From a virus, in the IMG/VR virus record IMGVR_UViG_3300028821_000005, positions 1 to 35,654 of that record: DNA of 35,654 nucleotides. One strand, given 5' to 3'. Below the pieces are notes generated by a model, which searched no databases, had not been told where the DNA came from, and worked only from the letters and a program-made list of their open reading frames with translations. The position numbers were made by a program, and so were the translations under genes. Shown one piece after another: positions 14,925 through 22,418 of this stretch; positions within the stretch are counted from its first letter, which is position 1; each line of letters starts with the position of its first letter.

Positions 14925-16667
14925 CTAGTGAGTTTCAGCCCACGTATCTCCTACTTTAAATTCAGCATCAAGAGGACAGTTCATCTCATAGTATGTACCT
15001 GCCTCAATAATGCTCCCTACTGCCAAGCTTCCGAATAGACCAGCTTGTTCTTCTTTTACTTCTGTTTGAATCTCATCGTGGATATTCCCTACGAATCGAT
15101 AATCAATCTTGTAACTCTTAGCATACTCATCCAGTATTACTAAGGCTCTCTTCATTACTATCGCACCAGCTGATTGTAGTAATGTATTAAGAGCAGCGTG
15201 TGGACTTCTGATATGTAACTTCCTATCATCTAATCCTTTAATCGTGCCTTGTTCAGACAGCTTAGTAACTCTGTCTCGTAAATCTTTAAGTGCTGGCGTA
15301 TTAGCAAGGAAGTCTTTCTTAAGTCGTTTACCATCGCCACTTGTTCCTCCGACAATGTCTCCAATCTTTCCATCCCCAGCTCCGTACAAGAAAGCATAGA
15401 TGAAAGTCTTTGCCTGATTTCTTGATTCAAGTCCTGCAGCCATTTGATTTGCTGTGTGTATATCTCCATCTACAACCTCCTTAGTGTAATCTTCATTATC
15501 CATATAGTGTGCCAACATCCTTAACTCTAGACCTGACGCATCCATTCCTACTAACTTGTAACCATCTCTTACTTTAAATAACTTCCTACAATCCTCACCA
15601 TAAGGACTACCACTGGCAGGTACTTGAGCTAGGTTAGGTTTACTGTGTGTCATTCTATTAGTAACAGCACCTATAGGATTGATGTAAGAGTGTATTCTAT
15701 CTAGTAACCCTGCTGCCTCAATCCAAGAAGCTACTAACCCCAGTCTCTTTTGTAACATTAAATACCTAGCTATCAACTTACCTTCAGGGAAATCTACATT
15801 CTTTAGTATAGTCTCTGATACTTGAGGTGTACCTTCTGGTGTGAACTCAGTTGGTTCCCATCCATAATGTATAAGATGTCTAGCTATCTGTTTCCTACTA
15901 CCTAAATTAAAGGCAGGATAGGTAATCTTACCCCACCCTTGTTCAGGGTCTAGGTAAGCTTGAGCATCTAGTTGTCTTTGGAATGAGGCTGCTACACTCT
16001 TATCTTTCTTATAAGGTTTACTTGGAAAGCTAAGTGATACATAAGTAGGTAAAGGTACAAAGACTTCTCTTACCTCATCCTCAGCCTTGAACATCTCAGA
16101 CTTAAGTTCTGCTTGTAAGGTGATAGCATCTCTAGTATTAAACTCCCAACCATTCAGCTTCTGTTGATTGATTATCTTAGCTACCTTATACTCCAGAGCT
16201 ATAGCATCTTTAGATAACTTCTGTTGAAGTAGTAAGTTGTATAGACTGTATGTAACCTTGACATCTTGAATACAATACTCAAGCATCTCTTGGTTATAGT
16301 TACTCCAAGCATCTTCTCTCTTACCGAAGTCACCCTTAGCATTACCTAGTCTCTCACCCCAAGCATCTAAACTATGACCACCCTTACGACTGGGGCTATC
16401 TAACCTAGACAGAACTAAGGTATCTTCAATCTCACCCCACCAAGTAAAGTGTAGTATTCTTTCTATGACTGGTATGTCGAAGTTGATAATGTTATGTCCT
16501 ATTAATACATCTACCTTGTTATCTTGTAACCAAGGTATGAAGTCTCTAACATTACTAGGCTCGAAGGTAGTAGGTTCATCCCATCTACCTACTATCTTGG
16601 CAGCAATACACCAGATGACTGATGGATTAAGACCATTAGTTTCTATGTCGAATACTACCTTTACCAT
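14925..16667 (-). CDS. Family A DNA polymerase with 3'-5' exonuclease (T7 type)
   Basis: The product is 580 residues. The exonuclease domain is intact: FDIETNG (D7, E9), GHNIINFDIPV (D64) and YCIQDVKVTY (Y131, D135). The polymerase domain has motif A MDASGLELR (D376, R383), motif B RNQAKTFIYAFLYGAG (R416, K420, Y424) and motif C NIHDE (H530-E532). Y424 corresponds to T7 Tyr526, so it should accept dideoxynucleotides. It is shorter than T7 gp5 (704 residues), with a shorter thumb region (about 171-254), so a thioredoxin-binding loop like T7's may be absent. The GAGGAG ribosome site lies inside the overlapping 50-residue gene. It is the replicative polymerase of the phage. Confidence 0.95.
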   Translation of the reverse strand: MVKVVFDIETNGLNPSVIWCIAAKIVGRWDEPTTFEPSNVRDFIPWLQDNKVDVLIGHNIINFDIPVIERILHFTWWGEIEDTLVLSRLDSPSRKGGHSLDAWGERLGNAKGDFGKREDAWSNYNQEMLEYCIQDVKVTYSLYNLLLQQKLSKDAIALEYKVAKIINQQKLNGWEFNTRDAITLQAELKSEMFKAEDEVREVFVPLPTYVSLSFPSKPYKKDKSVAASFQRQLDAQAYLDPEQGWGKITYPAFNLGSRKQIARHLIHYGWEPTEFTPEGTPQVSETILKNVDFPEGKLIARYLMLQKRLGLVASWIEAAGLLDRIHSYINPIGAVTNRMTHSKPNLAQVPASGSPYGEDCRKLFKVRDGYKLVGMDASGLELRMLAHYMDNEDYTKEVVDGDIHTANQMAAGLESRNQAKTFIYAFLYGAGDGKIGDIVGGTSGDGKRLKKDFLANTPALKDLRDRVTKLSEQGTIKGLDDRKLHIRSPHAALNTLLQSAGAIVMKRALVILDEYAKSYKIDYRFVGNIHDEIQTEVKEEQAGLFGSLAVGSIIEAGTYYEMNCPLDAEFKVGDTWAETH

Positions 16668-16788
16668 TCTTCTTCTCCTCTTTAGCTGCCTGTCTAGCTT
16701 TAGCTCTTCGGTACTCCCTAGAGTTTAGTAACACAGCATCCTTTAGACTACCAGTGCCACTGTTTTTAGCTGTTGTTTTTCCTCCCAT
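16636..16788 (-). CDS. 50-residue basic protein between helicase and polymerase
   Basis: The ATG overlaps the TAA of the primase-helicase gene (TAATG), and the 3' end overlaps the polymerase start by 32 bases, so the three genes form a coupled unit. The product is rich in Lys and Arg: MGGKTTAKNSGTGSLKDAVL, then SREYRRAKARQAAKEEKKN and a basic tail. A mostly helical, nucleic-acid-binding or adaptor peptide is plausible. It carries the polymerase ribosome site within its own sequence. It is too short for most annotation pipelines. No family is recognised. Confidence 0.7.
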   Translation of the reverse strand: MGGKTTAKNSGTGSLKDAVLLNSREYRRAKARQAAKEEKKNGKGSIRHRN

Positions 16789-18401
16789 TACATCTCCTCT
16801 GGTGCTGTTGTCTCCCTCAGTCTAGCTGTGTCTGAATCATACTGAAGGTATCCTGTTATCCCTGTCTCACCTGTGTATCTATTCTTTAGAATCCTAAGTG
16901 TTGTTGTGTTCCTAGCGATAGGGTCTTCGCTTTGTTGGTTACGTTCTAATGCAATAACTATATTAGATAGTTGAGCAATACCTTGTGAACCTCTTAGATG
17001 ATTTAATGAGATAGCTCCACCTTCTTCATGTGGTGTACCTTGTTGTCTAGATAAGTGAGACACTACAAACAATCCAATGTTAGTTTCAACTACTACCTCA
17101 CGCAGCTTAGTCATTAAAGCATCGATGTTCCTACGCTCATCACCCTTAGCATCACCAGACATTACCAAGTTAAGGTGGTCTAATACAATCCACTTAATAC
17201 CCTGAGCCTTAGCCATCAACCTGATACGACTGACAATCTTCTCAATAGATAACTCCTTACCATCGTATAAGGTTAGAGCTTCTCCATCTTTCCTTTCAAA
17301 GAGTTCATCGAAAGCATCTGAAGCTACCTCTCGTTTAGTTAGAGTTCTACATTCATCTAAGTGATAAGGTCTCTTAAGATGAATACCAACTAGACCATCG
17401 ATAGTTCTTTCAGTAGTTTCTTCTAGGTGAATCACTCCAACCTTGTCAGGCGTTTGTGTCAGTAGGTGGTACTCCAGTTCTCTAACTACAGAAGACTTAC
17501 CCATACCAGTACCTGATGTAATAGTCACCAGCTCCCCTAGTCTAAACCCCTGTGTCTTAGCATTAAGACATACCCAAGGATACATAACCGAGGCTTGCTC
17601 TGGTCTCTCTAGCCAAGTTTCCTTTAGTTGTGTAGCACCGATGATATCAGTAGGCATCCAGCTCTTAGCGTTCCAGAAACATTCAGTAATCTCTTTAACA
17701 AGACCAGCTTGTAACATATCACTGATGTCTTTGTAACCTTCAGGGTAAGACATAATCTTAATCTTCTCTGGTGAGAACAACGCGATAGCTTTATCAATAG
17801 CTTTCTTACCTGCATCATCCTTATCAAAAGCTAGTACGATATGGTCAAAGGAATCAAGGAACTCATAGCTGCCTTGTATAGACTTCTCTACACTGGAGCT
17901 GCCATTCTTCAATGAACATACCGCCCACTTACCATTGAATACCTCAGCTAGGGACAAGGCATCTATCTCACCCTCAGTAACTGTGATGTACTTACCACCT
18001 TTATCCCAGAGACACTCACCAAATAGACCAGTGTCTTTGAAGCTACCTTCCGTATGGAACTTCTTAGTAGGTACGTCTCTTACTTTATAAGCTGTAACTC
18101 TACAAGCTTGGTCAGTGAAAGGATAGTAATGAGTATCACCATCTGAAGATACTCTAACTTGATACTGCTTACAGATAGCTTCAGAGATTCTACGCTTAGG
18201 GATAGCACCCCAAGTACCTTTGATAGGTAGCTCTTCACTTGTTGTTATCTTCCTTGTATAAGAAGTAGATACTTGTGCTGTAGCTTTACCATCCCAGAAG
18301 TTACATCCTTCTGTAAAGCAATGCTTATGGTCATCATAGACCGCTACGTTATCCTCACTTCCACACTTGGGACACGCCTCATGTTTAATAAACTTACTCA
18401 T
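16788..18401 (-). CDS. Primase-helicase (T7 gp4-like)
   Basis: The product is 537 residues, near T7 gp4's 566. An N-terminal zinc ribbon CPKC...C28...C33 (Cys10, 13, 28, 33) is followed by a TOPRIM primase with VTEGEIDALS (E143, D147) and FDKDDAGK (D193, D195). The DnaB/RecA-type helicase has Walker A SGTGMGKS (296-303), EET at 328-330, Walker B WIVLDHL (D408) and SHLSRQQG. It unwinds DNA 5'-3' and lays primers for the adjacent polymerase. GAGGATTCAAA precedes ATG. A 130-base gap upstream with a TATAAA element could hold an internal promoter. Confidence 0.93.
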   Translation of the reverse strand: MSKFIKHEACPKCGSEDNVAVYDDHKHCFTEGCNFWDGKATAQVSTSYTRKITTSEELPIKGTWGAIPKRRISEAICKQYQVRVSSDGDTHYYPFTDQACRVTAYKVRDVPTKKFHTEGSFKDTGLFGECLWDKGGKYITVTEGEIDALSLAEVFNGKWAVCSLKNGSSSVEKSIQGSYEFLDSFDHIVLAFDKDDAGKKAIDKAIALFSPEKIKIMSYPEGYKDISDMLQAGLVKEITECFWNAKSWMPTDIIGATQLKETWLERPEQASVMYPWVCLNAKTQGFRLGELVTITSGTGMGKSSVVRELEYHLLTQTPDKVGVIHLEETTERTIDGLVGIHLKRPYHLDECRTLTKREVASDAFDELFERKDGEALTLYDGKELSIEKIVSRIRLMAKAQGIKWIVLDHLNLVMSGDAKGDERRNIDALMTKLREVVVETNIGLFVVSHLSRQQGTPHEEGGAISLNHLRGSQGIAQLSNIVIALERNQQSEDPIARNTTTLRILKNRYTGETGITGYLQYDSDTARLRETTAPEEM

Positions 18402-18531
18402 TTTGAATCCTCATTCTATTGTTTTATAATTAAGTGGTCACACACTCACACGACTATGACCATCACCGTTCTATAACCTCCCAAGGTCTATGAAGAAACC
18501 TTAGGAAAGTAGTGAGCTTACCAAGGGATTT

Positions 18532-18921
18532 CTAGTTTGACTCATCCTCAAAGAACCCAGCCTCAGCACCATGGTCTCCACCTTCACCCATCTCTAAGAC
18601 TAGCACTCGTTTAACATAAGGCACTTCACCTGCTGTTGGATGCTTCTTAGTGATGTACTCAATGCGTACTTTAGTTCCACTAGGTAGTTCTTTATCCCAG
18701 CGTTCATTAGTACCTGTGAATACCTCGATGTCATAACGACTGGTAAACTTACGGATAGGTTCACCATCATATTCTTTAATGATGACTCCATCTTTAGTTA
18801 ACCTTGAAGCATCCTTACTATCCAGTTGAATCTGAATAGAATACTTACCTGTTGATTGACCTTGATACTCATCATGTGTAGTCAAGTGTGTTTGAAAGAT
18901 AGTAGTTCCTTCTACTAGCAT
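18532..18921 (-). CDS. Single-stranded DNA-binding protein, phage type
   Basis: The product is 129 residues. The body alternates strands (TTIFQTHLTTHDEYQG, KYSIQIQLD, KVRIEYITKKH, YVKRVLVLEM) as in an OB fold, and the C-terminus is a disordered acidic tail ending FFEDESN. An OB core with an acidic, aromatic-tipped tail is the design of SSB and T7 gp2.5, where the tail recruits polymerase and helicase. The gene lies directly before primase-helicase in the leftward operon. It has an AGGAGAAGTAT ribosome site. No exact family could be matched by eye. Confidence 0.7.
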   Translation of the reverse strand: MLVEGTTIFQTHLTTHDEYQGQSTGKYSIQIQLDSKDASRLTKDGVIIKEYDGEPIRKFTSRYDIEVFTGTNERWDKELPSGTKVRIEYITKKHPTAGEVPYVKRVLVLEMGEGGDHGAEAGFFEDESN

Positions 18922-18963
18922 ATACTTCTCCTGTTATTTAAACCCTGCGGGTCTATTGGTTTA

Positions 18964-19179
18964 TTAAATACCTTCAACATAATCAAATGTATCAGGCTCA
19001 CTCTGACCATTGGCATAGCAATCGCCATACCCTTGGTCAAATTCTAGTCTATCTTTTAGATGAACCTCACGCCTAGCAGACAGTGCGTCTTTACTTTCAG
19101 CACAGGCTTGCCATCCTAAAGCGTAAGGTATTGATTTCTTTACAAGATAGTTGTACTCTTCCTCTGGTTTTATTCTCAC
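18964..19179 (-). CDS. Small hypothetical early protein (GTG start)
   Basis: The product is 71 residues. The start is GTG, six bases after AGGAG; the ATG two bases upstream is immediately followed by a stop in its own frame (ATGTGA). The protein has IPYALGWQACAESKDALSAR and FDQGYGDCYANG, giving conserved-looking Gly/Cys/Trp positions, and an acidic end. It is located just upstream of the SSB gene. No known domain; it may be a replication accessory or host-takeover protein. Confidence 0.65.
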   Translation of the reverse strand: MRIKPEEEYNYLVKKSIPYALGWQACAESKDALSARREVHLKDRLEFDQGYGDCYANGQSEPDTFDYVEGI

Positions 19180-19342
19180 ATCTTACTCCTGGTTTATTGT
19201 TTATAGGTGTTACTAATTAGGTAGCTACTTAGGGTAGCAAGTCCCATACTAAAGGATTCTAACGAGGACAACTAAACTGTGAGGAGAGTAGGGAGACCCC
19301 GACTAACTATGTATGAGGTAGTTAACGAATCCATTGTATCAG

Positions 19343-19522
19343 TTAATGTGAAGCGATGGAATCAAATTGCCCTACTGCAAAATCAACCTGCTCTGATAGT
19401 AATTGTACTACCTCTGAATCATTCAATGAGTATAGCTTTTCCTTAGCAGCATCAGCATCCTCAGCTTGTACAGAGATGACAACATGAAGAGTCATAGCTA
19501 CATCGTAGTAATCATTCTTCAT
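19343..19522 (-). CDS. 59-residue early protein
   Basis: A frame of 59 codons begins at ATG 19522 inside the preceding gene (11-base overlap). The GAAGAA stretch nearby gives a weak ribosome site. The sequence looks like a compact alpha/beta domain: strand TLHVVISVQAED, helix ADAAKEKLYSLND, helix EVVQLLSEQVDFAV. Overlap and operon position support it. A 161-base gap follows before the next gene. No family is recognised. Confidence 0.6.
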   Translation of the reverse strand: MKNDYYDVAMTLHVVISVQAEDADAAKEKLYSLNDSEVVQLLSEQVDFAVGQFDSIASH

Positions 19523-19700
19523 TCAGTTCTTCTCCATCGTATAACTTATCACAGTAATCTTCTAAGTCTTTCTTCATGTTCTTATCCCAAGCTGTATCTA
19601 CTATATCTTGTATCACCTCACTACTCAGACCAGTCCTATCGGATGCCCAAGATGCAAGGGTGATGTACTTAGCGTGGTACTCTTCTTCTTTAGTTAACAT
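19512..19700 (-). CDS. 62-residue helical early protein
   Basis: The ATG follows directly on the TAG of the 27-residue membrane peptide gene. The product is acidic and helical (EEEYHAKYITLASWASDRTG, then VIQDIVDTAWDKNMKKDLED). Being adjacent to the gene before it and overlapping the gene after it, it belongs to the tight leftward operon. Function unknown. Confidence 0.65.
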   Translation of the reverse strand: MLTKEEEYHAKYITLASWASDRTGLSSEVIQDIVDTAWDKNMKKDLEDYCDKLYDGEELNEE

Positions 19701-19784
19701 CTAATCATCTCCTAATGTTATGTATGCAAGGAACGCTAGGTATAAGATACCCATCCCTAATAGTAATTCAAAGTAATCAATCAT
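19701..19784 (-). CDS. 27-residue membrane micro-protein
   Basis: The frame fits exactly between two genes: its ATG starts the base after the TAG of the gene at 19785, and its TAG ends the base before the ATG of the gene at 19700. The product is almost all membrane helix (YFELLLGMGILYLAFLAYI) with an acidic end. Exact abutment on both sides makes it more likely than its length suggests. Function unknown. Confidence 0.5.
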   Translation of the reverse strand: MIDYFELLLGMGILYLAFLAYITLGDD

Positions 19785-19994
19785 CTACTTCCCCTTAATA
19801 TATCTTTGATAAACTTGAGCTATGTCTGAATGTGTACACTTGACACCTTCCTCTGTTAACCATTTACTTATTTCTTTATAAGTATATCTCTTCTCCCTTA
19901 ACACCTTAACAACAGGCACTAGCTTTATCCACTTATGTGTCTTAGAATAGGTGCTTGGTTCAGGTGCTTGCTGTGCTTTCTCTAGTAAGTTCAT
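19785..19994 (-). CDS. Small putative DNA-binding protein (helix-turn-helix-like)
   Basis: The product is 69 residues from ATG 19994, whose ATGA overlaps the upstream stop; a GTG at 20006 would add four residues and is less likely. The C-terminal half (residues 24-65: LVPVVKVLREKRYTYKEISKWL, then EEGVKCTHSDIAQVYQRY) has the spacing of a helix-turn-helix found in phage and plasmid regulators. It is the only clear DNA-binding candidate among the small early genes, so it could regulate the divergent control region or bind repeats near the origin. That link is inference. Confidence 0.65.
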   Translation of the reverse strand: MNLLEKAQQAPEPSTYSKTHKWIKLVPVVKVLREKRYTYKEISKWLTEEGVKCTHSDIAQVYQRYIKGK

Positions 19995-20167
19995 TTCTTT
20001 CCCCACTCAGTTGATAAGGTTCTTACTTTATCAAGCATACCTTGTTGCATTTCTATAATCTTATCTTGTTTATCGACTAATGATTCTAGTAATCTAATCT
20101 CTTTATTAAGACCGTTTATCAATGCTATATCTTCCTGTATTAATTGTGCTTTTAAATCTTCCATCAT
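19991..20167 (-). CDS. 58-residue coiled-coil protein
   Basis: The chosen start is ATG 20167, in an ATGA overlap with the preceding stop and eight bases after GAGG; a TTG further upstream would extend it by eight residues without better support. The product is a heptad-rich helix (EDIALINGLNKEIRLLESLV, then KQDKIIEMQQGMLDKVRTL), predicted to dimerise. Small coiled-coil early proteins often bind and inhibit host proteins, but there is no specific evidence here. Confidence 0.65.
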   Translation of the reverse strand: MMEDLKAQLIQEDIALINGLNKEIRLLESLVDKQDKIIEMQQGMLDKVRTLSTEWGKK

Positions 20168-20367
20168 TTCTTTTCCTCTTTTATTGTACAAATCATATTA
20201 GTTTCATAGTATCCTATCACTGAATTATACATAACATAAGCAGCGGTGTATGCTGTTATCCTATCTGATTCAGGTAGTGTTTGTACTATGTCATCTACAT
20301 ATTGTATTGCTTGTTGAATATCTTTAGTCGCAAACAATCCATTCCTCTCAAGTGTATCCCATCTCAT
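20164..20367 (-). CDS. 67-residue early protein
   Basis: The product contains NGLFATKDIQQAIQYVDDIV and a Tyr/Ala-rich helix (ITAYTAAYVMYNSVIGYYE). Its ribosome site GGAGAAC lies at the end of the preceding 40-residue gene and includes that gene's last codons. It overlaps the next gene by four bases. No family is recognised. Confidence 0.65.
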   Translation of the reverse strand: MRWDTLERNGLFATKDIQQAIQYVDDIVQTLPESDRITAYTAAYVMYNSVIGYYETNMICTIKEEKK

Positions 20368-20368
20368 A

Positions 20369-20491
20369 TTAGTTCTCCATTAAATAAACTACAGCACATA
20401 CCATCACAGCTGTAACAACAGGTAACTTGATACAGGTATGACAGTCGCACCACTTCTTATAAGTCTCACTTATGCTTACGTTCTTTAACAT
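20369..20491 (-). CDS. 40-residue membrane protein with CxCHxC motif
   Basis: The ATG at 20491 follows one of the strongest ribosome sites of the operon (AGGAGGAGGAG). The frame overlaps the end of the preceding gene by 26 bases and stops one base before the next ATG. The product is a short soluble N-terminus, WCDCHTC (Cys15, Cys17, His18, Cys20), and a hydrophobic helix (LPVVTAVMVCAVVYLM). The Cys/His cluster next to the membrane could bind a metal ion. It is missed by length cut-offs. Function unknown. Confidence 0.6.
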   Translation of the reverse strand: MLKNVSISETYKKWCDCHTCIKLPVVTAVMVCAVVYLMEN

Positions 20492-20705
20492 AACTCTCCT
20501 CCTCCTTTAATGTGTACTCCAGAAAACCTCCCATGCTTTCAATAGCATCCCATAAACCTTTAGCATTATGGTGTTGGTACTCTTCAGTGACGTGCTGCCT
20601 AAGGTAATAGTCCTGCCTATCCTCATCCCAATCAAAGTAATTGTCAGGTATCTCATCAGTCAGTACCCATCCACTAGCTATCTGGTATCGTCTAGTCTTA
20701 GTCAT
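20466..20705 (-). CDS. 79-residue early protein
   Basis: The start forms an ATGA overlap with the gene before. The product is aromatic and acidic: RRYQIASGWVLTDEIPDNYF, DEDRQDYYLRQHVTEEYQ, then a Lys/Glu-rich C-terminus that overlaps the start of the 40-residue membrane gene. No known domain. It belongs to the leftward array of small unknown genes. Confidence 0.65.
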   Translation of the reverse strand: MTKTRRYQIASGWVLTDEIPDNYFDWDEDRQDYYLRQHVTEEYQHHNAKGLWDAIESMGGFLEYTLKEEESYVKERKHK

Positions 20706-20884
20706 CGCTCCTCCTTATGTGTACGTTCAGCACTATCCCAATCACCATCTACTTGTATCTCTACCCACCACCTTAAATCTCTCAATCTTTGAGTAGCACC
20801 TAAGTTACTTTCAGAGATAGGTAGTCGTTCTATAATATCTATCGCTTCACATACATTATCCATTGCTTCATCGTTAGTAATCAT
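20702..20884 (-). CDS. 60-residue early protein
   Basis: The ATG shares a base with the preceding TGA (TGATG) and the end overlaps the next ATG as ATGA. It is mainly helical (DEAMDNVCEAIDIIERLP, LGATQRLRDLRWWVEIQ) with a paired Trp and an acidic surface. Not recognised. Confidence 0.65.
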   Translation of the reverse strand: MITNDEAMDNVCEAIDIIERLPISESNLGATQRLRDLRWWVEIQVDGDWDSAERTHKEER

Positions 20885-21126
20885 CAGAAACCTGCATCCC
20901 TGAGCCAGTCATTCTCTTGTGCAGGTGTCATCTCACCTGACTCAACATCAACTGTATATGTAATCTCATAGACAATCTCTAACTCATCAGCTTTAGGTAC
21001 AACATTACCTGCTGTATCTAATACCCTGAGAATATCTAACTCAGTATTACCCTCACCTACATAGTCATCTAGCAAATCCCATAGGTAGACTACCTTTGTT
21101 CTTTTAATATCTTTACTGATTATCAT
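20884..21126 (-). CDS. 80-residue acidic early protein
   Basis: The start overlaps the preceding stop as ATGA. The N-terminus is basic (IISKDIKRTKVVYLWDLLDD); the remainder is acidic and beta-rich (ELEIVYEITYTVDVESGE) with an acidic helix. A small acidic early protein could mimic DNA or bind a host regulator; this is only a possibility. Confidence 0.65.
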   Translation of the reverse strand: MIISKDIKRTKVVYLWDLLDDYVGEGNTELDILRVLDTAGNVVPKADELEIVYEITYTVDVESGEMTPAQENDWLRDAGF

Positions 21127-21332
21127 CCTAACATCTCCTCTAATCGTTTAGGTATCACTACCTTATCATTACACTCATCGCAACACTCGTCATCTTCCTT
21201 AAAGAACTTTCCATTCTCATCTGTTACAGGGTCAGGGTTATTACCCCACCCTTTATCTTCTTTGCCACAGATACAACAAGTAAATGGTACTCCGTCTTCA
21301 CCTAGTGTAAAGAACTCTGGTAATTCAACCAT
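21123..21332 (-). CDS. 69-residue zinc-ribbon-like protein
   Basis: The chosen start is ATG 21332 after GGAGGAAAGCTA; a TTG 18 bases upstream is rejected. The product has TCCICGKED (two Cys two residues apart, residues 18-21) and DECCDEC (residues 47-53), the paired CxxC pattern of a zinc ribbon, separated by an acidic Gly/Asn/Pro loop. Such proteins often bind nucleic acid or RNA polymerase. It overlaps both neighbours. Specific role unknown. Confidence 0.65.
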   Translation of the reverse strand: MVELPEFFTLGEDGVPFTCCICGKEDKGWGNNPDPVTDENGKFFKEDDECCDECNDKVVIPKRLEEMLG

Positions 21333-21759
21333 TAGCTTTCCTCCGTTCAACTATATCTTTTAATATATCCTGAACCACGTAGTCCATACTGATTGCTTGA
21401 CCTGAGGTTTGTCTACCCCATACAGTCATACCTAACATATCACCTACCAATTCACCTCGTTCCTTTAAGTCTTGAGCAAACCAATCTGTTACAATCCAAT
21501 GCTCTAATGCCTCAACTAACTCAGGCTCACCACCATCATCCTCGTAAGGGTTCTCGTACTTGTAACTAATATCAATCAAGTCATCAGCATATTCAGTAGA
21601 CAGTAACTGATTGAAGGCATAGCTTACGTTGTAGATAATAACTTCACCTACCATCTGGTCTAGCTCTCGCTCATGGTACTGATACCACGTAGGTAAGTCT
21701 TCCTCCCAATCAGTAGCGTGTTCACTACGCCACATCATTTGTTCTTTAACTCTACCCAT
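21325..21759 (-). CDS. 144-residue early protein
   Basis: It has a strong GAGGAGGATTAAG ribosome site. The product is acidic and Trp/Tyr-rich (ATDWEEDLPTWYQYHEREL, EALEHWIVTDWFAQDLKERG, LGMTVWGRQTSG), predicted to be alpha-helical, with no membrane segment. It is larger than its neighbours. No family is recognised. It is part of the small-gene early array. Confidence 0.7.
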   Translation of the reverse strand: MGRVKEQMMWRSEHATDWEEDLPTWYQYHERELDQMVGEVIIYNVSYAFNQLLSTEYADDLIDISYKYENPYEDDGGEPELVEALEHWIVTDWFAQDLKERGELVGDMLGMTVWGRQTSGQAISMDYVVQDILKDIVERRKANG

Positions 21760-21760
21760 C

Positions 21761-22183
21761 TTAATCCTCCTCTATAGTTAACTTGAACTTAACTTCATTG
21801 AGTTTATCTGTGATAATATCTTCTACTCTAGATTCAAACGTCACTGAGTCAACTACATTATCAACAATCTCATAGTCATCAGGCTTGTTCTCATTCTCAT
21901 ACTCAACATCAGATATTCTAGAATCTAAATCATCAAGGTCAGGTAGTCCAACTAATACCTCATCCTTAATAGTGTCCATCACATCATAATCATCTAATGC
22001 TTTAAGTAACATATCCTTGAATAGAAAGTAAGGTCCGTTCTCTCCTTGATACTCATTAAGACGTTCAAGTACCTTAGCTTTACTTCCACCTAACACCTTT
22101 ATCTTTGACTCTAACTCATTGATATAATCCTGAGCAGCTGACTCAGTTAGCATTGACGTACCATCTTCTTTAATTGTTGACAT
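21761..22183 (-). CDS. 140-residue acidic early protein
   Basis: The chosen start is ATG 22183, after AGGAGAAAGAAG; the longer frame to 22252 overlaps the upstream gene and lacks a ribosome site. The product is acidic, with a coiled-coil N-terminal half (AAQDYINELESKIKVLGGSK) and a C-terminal half of repeated Asp/Val patterns (LVGLPDLDDLDSRISDVEYE, VDSVTFESRVEDIITDKLNE). Function unknown. Confidence 0.68.
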   Translation of the reverse strand: MSTIKEDGTSMLTESAAQDYINELESKIKVLGGSKAKVLERLNEYQGENGPYFLFKDMLLKALDDYDVMDTIKDEVLVGLPDLDDLDSRISDVEYENENKPDDYEIVDNVVDSVTFESRVEDIITDKLNEVKFKLTIEED

Positions 22184-22196
22184 CTTCTTTCTCCTA

Positions 22197-22418
22197 TTAA
22201 TAGTATTGTTGCATCTTAGCACCGTGAAACTCAATGAACTTATCACTGACATATCTATCTAAGTCAGACCATTGATTCTCCCAGACTTTTCCTAACTTCA
22301 TTACATCATCTTCAACAGTAGAATGAACACTGAATAACTTCTCACTCAGTATCATTCTAGTTGACGATTCCTTTACAAGCTTATCTAAGTAAGCTCTTTG
22401 TTTCTTATTAAACTTCAT
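22197..22418 (-). CDS. 73-residue early protein
   Basis: The start overlaps the preceding stop as ATGA. The basic N-terminus (MKFNKKQRAYLDKLVKESS) could bind nucleic acid. The rest is helical with several Trp/Tyr (VWENQWSDLDRYVSDKFIEF). No known domain. Confidence 0.65.
   Translation of the reverse strand: MKFNKKQRAYLDKLVKESSTRMILSEKLFSVHSTVEDDVMKLGKVWENQWSDLDRYVSDKFIEFHGAKMQQYY

Noticed and set aside
17443-17736. 97-residue + strand open frame
   Set aside because: It is antisense to the primase-helicase helicase domain with no independent start signal.
19182-19342. tRNA gene
   Set aside because: GGATTCG-like and GGTAGC-like pieces are present, but no cloverleaf with acceptor stem and anticodon arm can be drawn.
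21333-21350. TTG start for the zinc-ribbon-like gene
   Set aside because: The ATG at 21332 has GGAGGAAAG directly upstream, and the TTG start would place that site inside the gene.
22184-22252. Upstream 23-residue extension of the 140-residue early protein
   Set aside because: The extension overlaps the previous gene and lacks a ribosome site, whereas ATG 22183 follows AGGAGAAAG.
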